A stretch of 57,093 nt of DNA, from the NCBI GenBank assembly GCA_020724545.1, contig DYGR01000017.1, positions 1 to 57,093 of the forward strand, read 5' to 3'. The position numbers were made by a program, and so were the translations under genes. This stretch comes from Candidatus Methanoperedens nitratireducens (GTDB lineage: Archaea > Halobacteriota > Methanosarcinia > Methanosarcinales > Methanoperedenaceae). This document shows positions 1 to 8,100 of the stretch, one piece after another (position 1 is the first letter of the stretch; each line of letters begins with the position of its first letter). Below the pieces are notes generated by a model. The model searched no databases. It was not told where the DNA came from and was given only the letters and a program-made list of their open reading frames with translations.

Positions 1-67
1 TGTTGCTATTATCAAAGAGTTTTGAGTTACCATTTAATTTGAAGTGGATACCAAACCATATCTGATA

Positions 68-247
68 TTAACCTGCCTGCACCAGCCCGAATCCATATAC
101 GCTATCCCTGCCAGCTTCTCCTAGATCAACCGCATTATAAGTCAAGGCATCACGGATTTCCTCTGGTGTCATGGATGAACTTTTACTCTTGATCAGCGCA
201 GCAACACCACTAACGAAAGGCGCAGCCATAGAGGTATCGCTTTTGTT
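68..247 (-). pseudogene. C-terminal fragment of a subtilisin-like serine protease
   Basis: Read on the minus strand, this stretch encodes about 60 residues containing SDTSMAAPFVSGVAALI, the region around the catalytic serine of S8 subtilases, followed by a helix and the usual closing YGFGLVQAG before a TAA stop. An in-frame stop at 248-250 cuts it off upstream, so the Asp and His parts of the active site are missing. It is a dead 3' remnant. The next minus-strand gene upstream is also a damaged secreted protein, so an exported-protein locus may have decayed here. Identification of the motif is secure; the original length is unknown. Confidence 0.7.
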
Positions 248-384
248 TTAGACTTTTAAGCTATCTTATCAAGTTTGCTTCAGGCTTATTTATTTGAAAT
301 ATGTTCCAATGCAACTGTAATTCTATAACAACTTAAAAGAACAACATCTATACTTGCTGCTAGGATGAAAGCATAATTGAAAAT

Positions 385-492
385 TTACTTTTTACCTTTT
401 CTTATCAACTTGTAGAGTACATATAAAATGATACTTAATATTATTAATTCTATAATAATTAAAAATACCTCTTGAGTACCTATTATAATCAT
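385..492 (-). CDS. small single-pass membrane protein (35 aa)
   Basis: An ATG at 492 follows an AGAGGT ribosome site about eight bases upstream. It opens a 35-residue frame beginning MIIIGTQEVF, continuing as one hydrophobic helix (residues 9-28) and ending in a basic tail KLIRKGKK. The short glycine-glutamate start followed by a membrane helix recalls TatA-type N-termini, but there is no amphipathic helix after it, so a Tat role is not claimed. The basic tail predicts a cytoplasmic C-terminus. The flanks (249-384 and 493-545) are AT-rich and hold nothing else I can identify. The coding call rests on the ribosome site and composition. Confidence 0.45.
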   Translation of the reverse strand: MIIIGTQEVFLIIIELIILSIILYVLYKLIRKGKK

Positions 493-545
493 ATTTTATA
501 CCTCTTATTCTGATTTTAAAAAAATAGAAAGGTATCCATATATAG

Positions 546-1342
546 TTATTGGTAGGATACCTTGGCATATTGCCAGTGCACTTGTGGTGTTCCACCAATT
601 GCGTCAAACCCGAAGTCGGCTAGATTGAATCCTCCATTAGAACTTGTTTTGGTATGTACCTGCAATTGAAGGGCATAATATGAACCAGACGTAAGGTACA
701 CTGAAACACCACTATTTGCATTATATGGTCCACCTGTGCCATCTGTTTTCAATCCGGTCAGGCTAACCACGTCGTTCTGTGTAGTTACTGTTTGCCATCC
801 AGACCCGGGTGTATATTTATATAGAACGAAATCTATACTTTGATCATCTGGCCATGCCGATCCGCCAGTCCAGTCAAAGTAAACGTTCACTATTGCGTTC
901 CCTGTTTCCGGGGCATAGAAGTACCTGTAGAAGTACCCGTCAGCATAATAGGAACCAAGAATCTCAGACCTGGCTGCAATTCTTGCATACTGATCCGAAA
1001 GATATGCATCTGCCCTATTATATCCTATACCCCAGCCACCCTTTGAAGTACCTATTGAATCAACACCAGAGTAGTTGTATGATGCACCCAGAATGCTTAC
1101 TGATCCAGAATCAGGCGCATTTTTTTCTTTTGTAGGAATTCCTGAGTTATTTCACCACTCTTGACTTTTTCTTGGATTTCCTTTATCTCCTTTACAGCCG
1201 CATCTAATTGCTGAGCGTATTGCTTTTCATCAACTTTTTTATCTAAATTCGTTTGCTGGGCACCAATTGCTGGAATAAACGCTACTGCAACCAGCAGCAT
1301 TGCCACAAGCATCGCGCCTAATTGTATTCCTTTATTTCTCAA
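546..1342 (-). pseudogene. secreted beta-rich protein, split by a frameshift in a run of A residues
   Basis: The gene starts at TTG 1342, nine bases after a strong AAAGGAGG ribosome site, and encodes a signal peptide ([20 protein letters not shown]) and a charged propeptide-like helix. At the seven-base homopolymer 1120-1126 the frame ends prematurely. The neighbouring frame continues without a break as [19 protein letters not shown] and onward to a TAA at 546, covering the 114-residue C-terminal part. Joined, the product would be about 265 residues: signal peptide, short coiled segment, then a Gly/Ser/Tyr-rich beta domain of a surface or secreted protein. I do not recognise the family. The slip may be a sequencing error, phase variation or real decay. 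Confidence 0.6.
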
Positions 1343-1437
1343 ATTTTTTCCTCCTTTAGTACTTTAGGCTTTATAACGCAGTGGTTCTCTGCGTTTTTCC
1401 CCATCACTGTTACAAGCCACTCTTATGTATGAGACCA

Positions 1438-1451
1438 AAGTATATATAAGT
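1438..1451 (-). promoter_or_regulatory. probable TATA box for the frameshifted secreted protein
   Basis: On the minus strand the sequence reads CTTATATATACTTTGG, a good archaeal TATA element. It lies about 95-110 bases before the TTG start, implying a leader of roughly 70 bases. No other element in 1343-1568 stands out. Confidence 0.4.
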
Positions 1452-1568
1452 AATTTTGTATAATATTATACCAATCCTATAACATTAGTTGAATCGTATA
1501 ATCTTATATGACTTTACTAATATTAGAGAACACATAAATATTTACGACTGAGAGACTATGCAACCTAT

Positions 1569-1823
1569 TTACCAGGCAGGAACAGTGCGATTCAAATGTT
1601 TAAAAGTGCAAATAGTACCTGGATTCATCACAGCTTCTTTTACATAGGGATAATTTTCTAATTCAAGCAAGCTGATCTCTACATATTTTTCAGGTGTTTC
1701 GGGAATTTTTTCAGCATGAACATACATCCCAGCTCCTGGTGAGTAAATCATTAAAAAGAAAATTAAACTTAGTGCCACGACCAACAACGAAATTATAGCT
1801 AAAACTTTCGTTTTCGTCTCCAT
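1569..1823 (-). CDS. hypothetical membrane-anchored protein (84 aa)
   Basis: The 84-residue product has one N-terminal membrane helix (about residues 7-27, rich in Leu, Ile and Val) and a short outer domain with no cysteines except one near the end. I do not recognise it. It overlaps the 3' end of the preceding membrane-protein gene by 25 bases and is the last of a four-gene minus-strand run padR - exchanger - membrane protein - this gene. Co-translation and a shared membrane role are therefore likely, but the function is unknown. Confidence 0.55.
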   Translation of the reverse strand: METKTKVLAIISLLVVALSLIFFLMIYSPGAGMYVHAEKIPETPEKYVEISLLELENYPYVKEAVMNPGTICTFKHLNRTVPAW

Positions 1824-2203
1824 TTCCTCTCCACAACCAGCTTTTCTCTTATTTTTTCAGGAAGATGCGAACTGAGAAGCCCACACAGTATTACTATGCT
1901 CAAGAGGGGTACTTCATATCTCATCAACGCACCAGCAACTGCAAGCAGCGCAACTTTGACTATAGTTAATACTCCCTCGGTTACAAGAAGCCATACAAAC
2001 CCATCCTTATAGAGTTCGCGAACAACCAGAAGCACACCAGAAAACACTGCAATCACAGGAAATGTAGCAGATGCTTCTACACCTATAACTGCTCCACCAT
2101 ACCATACGCTGAAACCGATAAAGTGGAAAAGCAGTAAAGCAATCTTGATTGGCTGGTCAAAAGGTATTATCCTTTTCCCTTTTATCGATCTCACTTCAGT
2201 CAT
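1799..2203 (-). CDS. hypothetical four-helix integral membrane protein (134 aa)
   Basis: The product is almost wholly hydrophobic, with about four predicted membrane helices, and ends in a very basic tail (EKLVVERKWRRKRKF) expected to face the cytoplasm. The start at 2203 is preceded by AGGAGGTTAAGG, a strong ribosome site. It lies 12 bases after the cation-exchanger gene and overlaps the next small gene, so it is in the padR operon. No family is recognised. It could be an accessory subunit of the exchanger, which is inference from position only. Confidence 0.6.
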   Translation of the reverse strand: MTEVRSIKGKRIIPFDQPIKIALLLFHFIGFSVWYGGAVIGVEASATFPVIAVFSGVLLVVRELYKDGFVWLLVTEGVLTIVKVALLAVAGALMRYEVPLLSIVILCGLLSSHLPEKIREKLVVERKWRRKRKF

Positions 2204-2215
2204 TTCCTTAACCTC

Positions 2216-3163
2216 CTATCTAATATAACCTCCAATAACGAAAATCAAGTATAGGACGACTAAAACTCCACCTGCCCAGCGTGGTATATTCCGGGTCATC
2301 ATAAAGAGCGAGACCACAATAACCGTACCGAAGGTCACAGGAAGATAGAACCCCAGGACTTCAGAATCAACCGCAATGGGATTTACAAGAGCTATAATCC
2401 CTGCATTAAACAGGAAAAAAGCAAGGATGGAACCAGCCACATTCCCAAAGCTGATCTCAGGTCTTCCTTTCTGCGCTGCTGGAAGTTCTCTTGCAAGCTC
2501 CTCGATGCTCACCAGGAACGCAAGTATGGTCATCCCAAAAACCGTATCAGATAATCCAAGGCTTGCAATGATAGTTTCAGAACCAGTAACCAGCATTTCG
2601 CTTCCAATGATGATAGCGGCAAGCGACAGGAGAAGAAGCCCAGAGGATCTCCATTTACTTAATTTTTCAGCTTCTTCCAGAGTTTCGGCAACTTCTCCTG
2701 TTGGTTTGATGTCAAAACCTCTTTTACTTAACCGCAGAAGATAGACAATGGATAGAACAAAACCAAGGAGCAAAACGGCACCATCCGTTCTCGAAAGCTG
2801 GCCATCAAAGCTCAATATCCAGAAGATAAGTACTGCCAGAATGGGCACGACAAGAATCTGCTTCGGGACGTGCTCAAACCGCATAGGAGCAATCATTGCC
2901 GTTATCCCAAAGGCAAGGGCGATAGCGACCATAGTAGCTCCTATGATGGAACCCAGAGCAATTCCTGCCACTCCCTCAAAAGAGCCTGCAGCCCCAACAG
3001 CAAGATTTTCCGGGTCGAAACCGATAAAGATAACACTGATGAGGAAGGTGGAAATACCAAAGCCTATGGATGCTCCAACAGCTCCCTTGACAAGTTTCTC
3101 AGCGAAGTAGATGACCAATCCGAGTCCGACTACAAATAGCACTATAGAAACAATTATGTTCAT
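2216..3163 (-). CDS. CaCA-superfamily cation/proton or cation/sodium exchanger
   Basis: The 315-residue, roughly ten-helix protein has two related halves typical of the CaCA (calcium/cation antiporter) superfamily. The alpha repeats are visible near residues 45-80 (FIGFDPENLAVG followed by IALGSIIGATM) and 213-250 (FLVSIEELARELP followed by SFGNVAGSILAFFLFNAG). Canonical members have GTSxPE in the first repeat and a similar TSxPE in the second. Here the Ser/Thr positions are changed but the acidic residues (DPEN, EEL) remain, so ion choice may differ. A charged loop around residues 145-170 separates the halves. AAAAGGAGG precedes the start. It sits just downstream of padR, which probably controls it. 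Confidence 0.75.
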   Translation of the reverse strand: MNIIVSIVLFVVGLGLVIYFAEKLVKGAVGASIGFGISTFLISVIFIGFDPENLAVGAAGSFEGVAGIALGSIIGATMVAIALAFGITAMIAPMRFEHVPKQILVVPILAVLIFWILSFDGQLSRTDGAVLLLGFVLSIVYLLRLSKRGFDIKPTGEVAETLEEAEKLSKWRSSGLLLLSLAAIIIGSEMLVTGSETIIASLGLSDTVFGMTILAFLVSIEELARELPAAQKGRPEISFGNVAGSILAFFLFNAGIIALVNPIAVDSEVLGFYLPVTFGTVIVVSLFMMTRNIPRWAGGVLVVLYLIFVIGGYIR

Positions 3164-3182
3164 TTTTAATAACCTCCTTTTA

Positions 3183-3482
3183 TCACTCCAGAACCTCCTC
3201 TACAAGCTCTCTAATTTTTATTTTTGATTTTTCCAGAATCTCTAACCCTTCTGGCGTGATAGAATAATATTTTCTTACTTTTCCATTTACGGTTTCCCTC
3301 CTGCTTTTCAGGCAGCTTTGCTTTTCCAACAGGTGAAGAGTAGGATACAGAGTACCCGGACTCAGGGAATAGCCATGCCTTCTTAACTCATCTAAAATCT
3401 CTACTCCATAAATCTCTTCTTTGCTGGCATGATAGAGTATGTGAACTTTTATAAATCCAAGGAAAAAATCTTTGTCTATCAT
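3183..3482 (-). CDS. PadR-family transcriptional regulator
   Basis: The 99-residue protein is a PadR winged helix: YGVEILDELRRHGYSLSPG (recognition helix region, residues 24-43), TLYPTLHLLEKQ, then the wing GKVRKYYSITPEG and a short dimerisation helix. PadR regulators usually repress a neighbouring transporter gene and respond to a small ligand. Here the gene is first in a run with a cation exchanger and two membrane proteins, 19 bases apart, which suggests autoregulation of the whole operon. A 12-base perfect palindrome lies 11 bases upstream of the ATG at 3482 and is a good operator candidate. Confidence 0.88.
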   Translation of the reverse strand: MIDKDFFLGFIKVHILYHASKEEIYGVEILDELRRHGYSLSPGTLYPTLHLLEKQSCLKSRRETVNGKVRKYYSITPEGLEILEKSKIKIRELVEEVLE

Positions 3483-3485
3483 AAT

Positions 3486-3511
3486 ATCAAACTTCGATAT
3501 CGAAATATGAT
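3486..3511. promoter_or_regulatory. palindromic operator candidate upstream of padR
   Basis: TTCGATATCGAA (3493-3504) is a perfect 12-base palindrome flanked by a further imperfect match (ATCAAAC / ATATGAT), giving about 26 bases of dyad symmetry. It sits between a minus-strand AT-rich TATA-like stretch and the padR start codon, where a bound PadR dimer would block transcription of padR and the exchanger genes. Binding is inferred, not shown. Confidence 0.6.
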
Positions 3512-3577
3512 AACAATAAATTTAAGGTTTTCGGTTGAAATGAACCCATCCAATAATTAGACGGGATATTTTTATGA

Positions 3578-3648
3578 AGCCACAGAGAATGCAGAGAGGA
3601 CACAGAATAAAAACCATAACTCTGTGTCCTCTGTGAACTCTGTGGTTT
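3578..3648. repeat. intergenic inverted repeat, CACAGAG/GGACACAGA type
   Basis: The left arm has GCCACAGAGAATGCAGAG and GGACACAGA; the right arm is the near-perfect reverse complement (TCTGTGTCCTCTGTG, then CTCTGTGGT), with about ten bases between. The unit fills most of the gap between padR and the ABC transporter genes and could fold into a long hairpin. It belongs to one of four word families of intergenic palindromes in this window (others at 5935, 17154 and 30351). Confidence 0.7.
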
Positions 3649-3778
3649 ATATACCATTATCAGATGATACAGAAGACTATTTATCTAAGATTTCAGGCAA
3701 AATACTATATTCAAGATAATATGTAATTTTAAAAGTTGGAATCATTGGATAGTTTCCTTCAGGTCGTATCTGTAAGCA

Positions 3779-4963
3779 TTAGCCCTCATGCAGATATTTC
3801 ACCACCTCTTTGATAGCTGGTTTTTTCCCGTACATCAAAAGGCTCGCCCTGAATATCCTGACAGACAACTCTATTATAATAAGAATTGAAGCCATCAATA
3901 CCAGAGTGCTGATCATAACCTCATAGAACTGCACCTGTGCCAGGGATAGCCGCATTACCATTGTAATTGGAGAGGTCAGTGGAAAGAAACTGAGTGCTTT
4001 TGCGAGAACTGCATTGGGATTTGTGATAATGAATTGAGAGATCATTAATGGTATAGCACCTGTTATCGAAAATATGCCTGCTATCTGCTGTCCTTCTCTT
4101 GAAGTCGTTGCAACTGCCCCGATGCCTGCCATTATGCTTGCAAAGACAAGGTAACCCAGTATAAAATAGCCGATAGCAAACATCAACAGCGGGATAGAGA
4201 TATTTATCCTGCCAAGCAGGAATGCAAGAGACAGCGGATTTGAGGACAGCAGCACCATCCCTGTTATAAACCATATAAGTATCTGGGTCAGGCCGACTGC
4301 TCCAAGTCCAAATATCTTACCTACGAGCAGCTCCCGATATGAGATCGATGACAGCAGGATCTCCATAACCCTGTTCTCTTTCTCTTCTACAACGCCCTGC
4401 AGGAGAAAATTCGATGAGGAGAAGATGGAGAGCATGAAAAAAACTGCGAATGCTATAGAGATCAAGAATGCAGATAACCCTGCATCAGTGCTCTCTCCCT
4501 TATCATTGAGCGTGAAATATTCGCTGTTAATCGGATTCTTTGCCCTTTCCACTATATCTTTTGTCTCAGTTTTAAGCAGATTATCCAGCAGGAAGCCTTT
4601 TATCTGACTCTCAACTGCCGTCGATCCCAGTAATCCCTTTTTTGCCGAAAAGATATCAATCTTCCCGGTCGCGGTGTAATCCGGGGGTATGACAAAGAAG
4701 TGGGTAATCCTGCCGTCCAGCAGGTCTTTTTTTGCAAGTCCTTCATCCGCGTATTTAATGAAATTCACAGGATCAAATAGATCTGTTCTATCCACATAGC
4801 CTATCATGTATTCTTCGGGGCCTGCGCTGCTGCCCGCTAAAAGCACTGGCAGTCCCATGATCGCCAGAATAAATAACGGCAGTCCAAAGGTTACAAAGAG
4901 AAATTCTTTCCTGCGTATATTGTATGCGTATTCATGTTTTGCTATTGTGATCCACTTTATCAT
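3779..4963 (-). CDS. ABC-2 type transporter permease (NatB-like)
   Basis: The 394-residue protein has one N-terminal membrane helix (about 24-44), a large extracytoplasmic domain of about 130 residues, then five to six helices in the C-terminal half, the layout of the NatB/ABC-2 permease family. It contains the typical VVEEKENRVMEILLSS segment that precedes the core helices and contacts the ATPase. Its start overlaps the end of the upstream ATPase gene by 32 bases, so the two are translated together. In related systems the pair exports sodium, drugs or other substrates; the cargo cannot be read here. Secreted and membrane proteins are encoded upstream on the same strand. Confidence 0.85.
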   Translation of the reverse strand: MIKWITIAKHEYAYNIRRKEFLFVTFGLPLFILAIMGLPVLLAGSSAGPEEYMIGYVDRTDLFDPVNFIKYADEGLAKKDLLDGRITHFFVIPPDYTATGKIDIFSAKKGLLGSTAVESQIKGFLLDNLLKTETKDIVERAKNPINSEYFTLNDKGESTDAGLSAFLISIAFAVFFMLSIFSSSNFLLQGVVEEKENRVMEILLSSISYRELLVGKIFGLGAVGLTQILIWFITGMVLLSSNPLSLAFLLGRINISIPLLMFAIGYFILGYLVFASIMAGIGAVATTSREGQQIAGIFSITGAIPLMISQFIITNPNAVLAKALSFFPLTSPITMVMRLSLAQVQFYEVMISTLVLMASILIIIELSVRIFRASLLMYGKKPAIKEVVKYLHEG

Positions 4964-5843
4964 GTTCCACCACCTCTATGAATATCTCATTCAGGGAAGG
5001 CGCAGAAAGCTCGAATCTGCTTACCCTCACCTCGTTCACTATGGTCTTTAACACATCCTGGGTATCTGCGCCTGTGTCAAGAACCAATTCTGCATACTTG
5101 CCTGAGTGATTGATTTTTCTTATACCTTTTATGTTCTTGAGCTCCCCCTCGAACTCGAGGAAAATGGTGTTTTTCCCGTACCTGGATTTTATCTCTCCAA
5201 CACTGCCGTATAAGACCCCGCTTCCCCTGTTTATCATGAATATCCTGTTGCACATTCGCTCAACCTGGTCCATCATATGCGTGCTGATCAGTATGGTTTT
5301 TCCCTCTCTGCCAAGTTCAAGTATCAGGTCTTTTACAAGCTTCATGTTCAAAGGGTCAAGGCCTGAGAAAGGCTCATCAAGGATTATGAGTTCAGGGTTG
5401 TGGCCTATCGCTGCAATGAGCTGGATTTTCTGCTGCATGCCCTTGCTAAGCTCAGATATCCTCTTATCCTTATGCGAGAGCATATCCATCTTCTCAAGAA
5501 GTTCAAGTGTTCTCTCTCTGCTCTCCCTGTTCTGTCTGTTCTTCAATGCGCCAAGATACATGAGAGTATCCATAACTGTCAGCTTTCGATACAGCCCTCT
5601 CTCCTCAGGAAGATAGCCTATCCTGTCCTTTATTCCCTCAGGTGAGCCATCCAGTATTCTGATACTGCCTGAATCAGGTCTTATTATATCAAGTAGCATG
5701 CGTATTATGCTGGTTTTCCCTGCTCCATTCGGTCCTATCAGGCCGAACACCTCGCCCGGTGCAATATCAAAAGATATGTCCTTAACTACAGATTGCCCGT
5801 TAAATGATTTTGATATATGTGAGATCTCAACCGCCATCTTCAA
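4932..5843 (-). CDS. ABC transporter ATP-binding protein (NatA-like)
   Basis: The 303-residue ATPase carries Walker A GPNGAGKT (37-44), the YLPEERGLY segment in the Q-loop region (about 77-86), signature LSKGMQQ (about 131), Walker B LIILDEPFSGLDP (about 152-164) and H-loop STHMMD. About 80 residues follow that match the DUF4162-type tail often found on NatA-class ATPases. It powers the overlapping ABC-2 permease. ATG at 5843 and a second ATG two codons later are both possible. An inverted repeat lies between it and the upstream secreted-protein gene, so it may have its own promoter. Confidence 0.9.
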   Translation of the reverse strand: MKMAVEISHISKSFNGQSVVKDISFDIAPGEVFGLIGPNGAGKTSIIRMLLDIIRPDSGSIRILDGSPEGIKDRIGYLPEERGLYRKLTVMDTLMYLGALKNRQNRESRERTLELLEKMDMLSHKDKRISELSKGMQQKIQLIAAIGHNPELIILDEPFSGLDPLNMKLVKDLILELGREGKTILISTHMMDQVERMCNRIFMINRGSGVLYGSVGEIKSRYGKNTIFLEFEGELKNIKGIRKINHSGKYAELVLDTGADTQDVLKTIVNEVRVSRFELSAPSLNEIFIEVVEHDKVDHNSKT

Positions 5844-5934
5844 TCCTCCCGTCTAATCAGGGATCGGTACACCTATTAATATTCTAAACCATTTAATGAT
5901 TCCCTCTCCAAAAATTATAAACATAAATTTTATT

Positions 5935-6001
5935 AACCGCCGATGAACGCAAATAAATGCAGATAACCTGCATCTGCGTTCATCCGCGTTTATCTGCGGT
6001 T
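5935..6001. repeat. intergenic inverted repeat, ACCGC...GATGAACGC...GCAGAT type
   Basis: The left arm AACCGCCGATGAACGC...GCAGAT pairs with the right arm ATCTGCGTTCATCCGCG...GCGGTT across a seven-base loop with few mismatches. The unit occupies the gap between the ABC ATPase gene and the upstream hypothetical gene, ending in a run of T. It may act as a bidirectional terminator or be a dispersed repeat; the sequence alone cannot decide. Confidence 0.7.
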
Positions 6002-6036
6002 TTTTATTTACTGTTATTTAAGCACTTAACTATAGC

Positions 6037-6612
6037 TCAATTTACGCTCTCTTTCCAGATGTCCACTACTTTTCTCTCATCTGGATCGATCAATGCAGAA
6101 GTCCCTCTCCATGTAACGCTCAACAGCATTTTTGGCGCATAGAATTTCTCAGATGTCCCGGGCAGGATGCGTCTTACAGTCGGAGCACCAGCGTTTGCAA
6201 CTGAAGCTGTTACCTCCTGGTTTCCGAGCGCAATGCCGATTGCCTCGTTCCTGTACACTGGTGGTACTGCCTCAAGGAGATAGCCTGTCAGCAGCAGTTT
6301 TTTCTCATCATACACAAAATCGTAGATATCAGGGCTATCCGAGTCTTTTGCACGGGCTATTACCCTCAGGCGCATACCTTCTTTCTCTCTTTTTGCGCTT
6401 ATATTTACCATCTCATATTCTGTTCTATAAGGGGTTATCTCCGCCCACAGCAGTTCCTCTATCTTTGCGGCATCATCCGGCTTATCCGACCACTCTACCT
6501 GGTGCACCCATGAAGGCTTTACATCAGGCTGCCCCTGGTTTAAGCTGAGCCCGATACTGAGGGTTAATATCAGAACAATAAATCCGGTTACGAATTTTAT
6601 CTTTGTATCCAT
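6037..6612 (-). CDS. hypothetical secreted or membrane-anchored protein (191 aa)
   Basis: The product starts with a membrane helix or signal peptide (residues 6-24) and continues as a soluble domain of about 165 residues with no cysteine and many charged residues. No family is recognised. It follows a 420-residue secreted protein gene on the same strand after a T-rich gap, and a TATA-like TTTTATAAAA lies 19-28 bases before its ATG, so a nearly leaderless transcript of its own is likely. The position next to an ABC-2 exporter hints at a shared cell-envelope role, which is only an inference. Confidence 0.6.
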   Translation of the reverse strand: MDTKIKFVTGFIVLILTLSIGLSLNQGQPDVKPSWVHQVEWSDKPDDAAKIEELLWAEITPYRTEYEMVNISAKREKEGMRLRVIARAKDSDSPDIYDFVYDEKKLLLTGYLLEAVPPVYRNEAIGIALGNQEVTASVANAGAPTVRRILPGTSEKFYAPKMLLSVTWRGTSALIDPDERKVVDIWKESVN

Positions 6613-6627
6613 GATCCAGCGACCTTT

Positions 6628-6662
6628 ATCTTTTATAAAAAATAAAAAAATAAAAAAAGAAG
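6628..6662 (-). promoter_or_regulatory. T-rich terminator/TATA region between two secreted-protein genes
   Basis: After the stop of the upstream gene the minus strand reads a long run of T interrupted by single A residues, as at archaeal oligo-T terminators. It then has TTTTATAAAA at 6631-6640, a fitting TATA box for the gene starting at 6612. One AT-rich stretch may both end one transcript and start the next. Confidence 0.4.
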
Positions 6663-6664
6663 GA

Positions 6665-7927
6665 TCACCCTCCTATCGTTATAGTGTACTCAAACCGGTC
6701 CGTGTTCCTGGGCAGCACTTTCAGTTTCCATTCACCTGCAGGAATATCAGCAGAGTATGTCTCTATATACTGTGTTCCCATCTCCTGGTATATACCCGTG
6801 CTCTCAATTTCCCATGGAGGAATCTCACTCCCCATGCTCACGCTGCCTTTTATCACGGTCTTTACGACTTTTAGCTCGGCTTTACCATCCACGCCCTCAA
6901 GTGAGGTTTCAAAAGATGGTTCTTTTGCGGTCTTTGTCCCCTGACCCCATGGGTACATCCCGAAGAAGCTGGAGCTGATCTCTATAGTTGTGGGTGCAGC
7001 TTCTTTCAGGCTGAAGCTCTTGACAAAAGGATCGATAGGCTGCTTCCATATATTGAAGTTAAGATTCACCCTTCCTTCCCATTCTCTTACGGAGGGATCA
7101 TCTATGCCAAGGTCTATCCAGCCGTTATAATATCCCTTTGCGTCTGAAGGTACTTTGACATGGACTTTCACAACCTCTGTAGCGCCAGCAGGAACGCTCT
7201 GGGGCGCGGTTATTGTTATTGCATCGTCTGTGAGAGCTGAGGTCATTTGACCAAATGGACCATAATACCTCATGCTATCATCACTGCTCATCTTCGGACT
7301 TATGCCTATCGCCCTGTCACCTGTGTTCTTGAGTCTTATCTCGTAATCGTATTCCTTCCCGGCCTCAAGCTGGTCGCTTATATAAGACGGCATTATCTGG
7401 ATTTTAGGTGGAGTCCAGACATCGATCGAAAGGCTGAAGGAATGGACATAACTGGGAAATGGCTGCGGATATGGCACAGGTATTACCTCATCTGTAAAAG
7501 CGATCTGGGCGCTGTAGTATCCTATGGATGCATCCTTCGGGATCGATGCTTTTACTGTGAACTTCTGGCTGCCTTCCGCCCCTATATCAGTGCTGTTTGG
7601 CGTTACTGTTATCCACTCTTTCTCGATCATATACTCGCCATAAGGCGGTATAGTGACATCGGGTTTAACACTGACCGTTTTTTTCTCCCTGTTCCTGATG
7701 GTGATCGTCATTTCCTTGCTTTCCCCCGGCTGCAGCCTGAAATTTCCGTAGCGGGGTGAGATCTCAAGCTTTGTGAAATTGCCTGCCTGCATATCTGCGG
7801 GCACATCAGGGGCGCTGATCATCTTCTCTGGCGCTTCTATAACCTGGCCTGATGTGCTGCTTACCCCTGCGAAGACAAACATGCCCAGGACGATTATTGC
7901 AGTTATGATACCTGCATATTTATTCAT
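6665..7927 (-). CDS. secreted protein with tandem immunoglobulin-like (NEW3/CARDB-type) beta domains
   Basis: The 420-residue product has a signal peptide or anchor (residues 5-27, GIITAIIVLGMFVFAGVSS) and then repeated beta-sandwich modules. Residues about 52-150 and 180-275 both show the GE-x-n-hxhxhxNxG/NRE pattern of archaeal DUF11, CARDB or NEW3-like domains (LQPGESKEMTITIRNREKK; GKEYDYEIRLKNTGDRAIG). A C-terminal domain ends in FEYTITIGG. Such proteins are usually exposed on the cell surface. There is no PGF-CTERM sorting tail. The start has GGGAGG eight bases upstream and a TATA box further up. The exact family is uncertain. Confidence 0.65.
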   Translation of the reverse strand: MNKYAGIITAIIVLGMFVFAGVSSTSGQVIEAPEKMISAPDVPADMQAGNFTKLEISPRYGNFRLQPGESKEMTITIRNREKKTVSVKPDVTIPPYGEYMIEKEWITVTPNSTDIGAEGSQKFTVKASIPKDASIGYYSAQIAFTDEVIPVPYPQPFPSYVHSFSLSIDVWTPPKIQIMPSYISDQLEAGKEYDYEIRLKNTGDRAIGISPKMSSDDSMRYYGPFGQMTSALTDDAITITAPQSVPAGATEVVKVHVKVPSDAKGYYNGWIDLGIDDPSVREWEGRVNLNFNIWKQPIDPFVKSFSLKEAAPTTIEISSSFFGMYPWGQGTKTAKEPSFETSLEGVDGKAELKVVKTVIKGSVSMGSEIPPWEIESTGIYQEMGTQYIETYSADIPAGEWKLKVLPRNTDRFEYTITIGG

Positions 7928-7985
7928 AATTTACCTCCCAATTCTCTTTTCCGTCAAGATCGTCTATTGGATAGACTAATCTTAA

Positions 7986-8000
7986 GCTATAAATATACGG
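7986..8000 (-). promoter_or_regulatory. probable TATA box for the 420-aa secreted protein gene
   Basis: The minus strand reads CCGTATATTTATAGC, a strong archaeal TATA element 60-75 bases before the ATG at 7927, leaving a leader of about 40 bases that ends in a GGGAGG ribosome site. Confidence 0.5.
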
Positions 8001-8100
8001 TGTTGATACTTAAATTTTTTGGAAATACGTCTCTGCACACTATTATTAAAAGCTAAAAATTTGTAAAGTTGTTTACCTTGCACTAATGAAGGTACAACTC

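Noticed and set aside
385-492. TatA translocase subunit
   Set aside because: The start and helix are TatA-like, but the amphipathic helix and the FG hinge are missing; kept only as a small membrane protein.
2376-3139. Plus-strand frames opposite the cation exchanger
   Set aside because: They are antisense shadows of a clearly coding membrane protein, rich in Ser and Pro and with no family features.
3578-3648. Mini CRISPR array
   Set aside because: The unit is a single inverted repeat without regularly spaced direct repeats.
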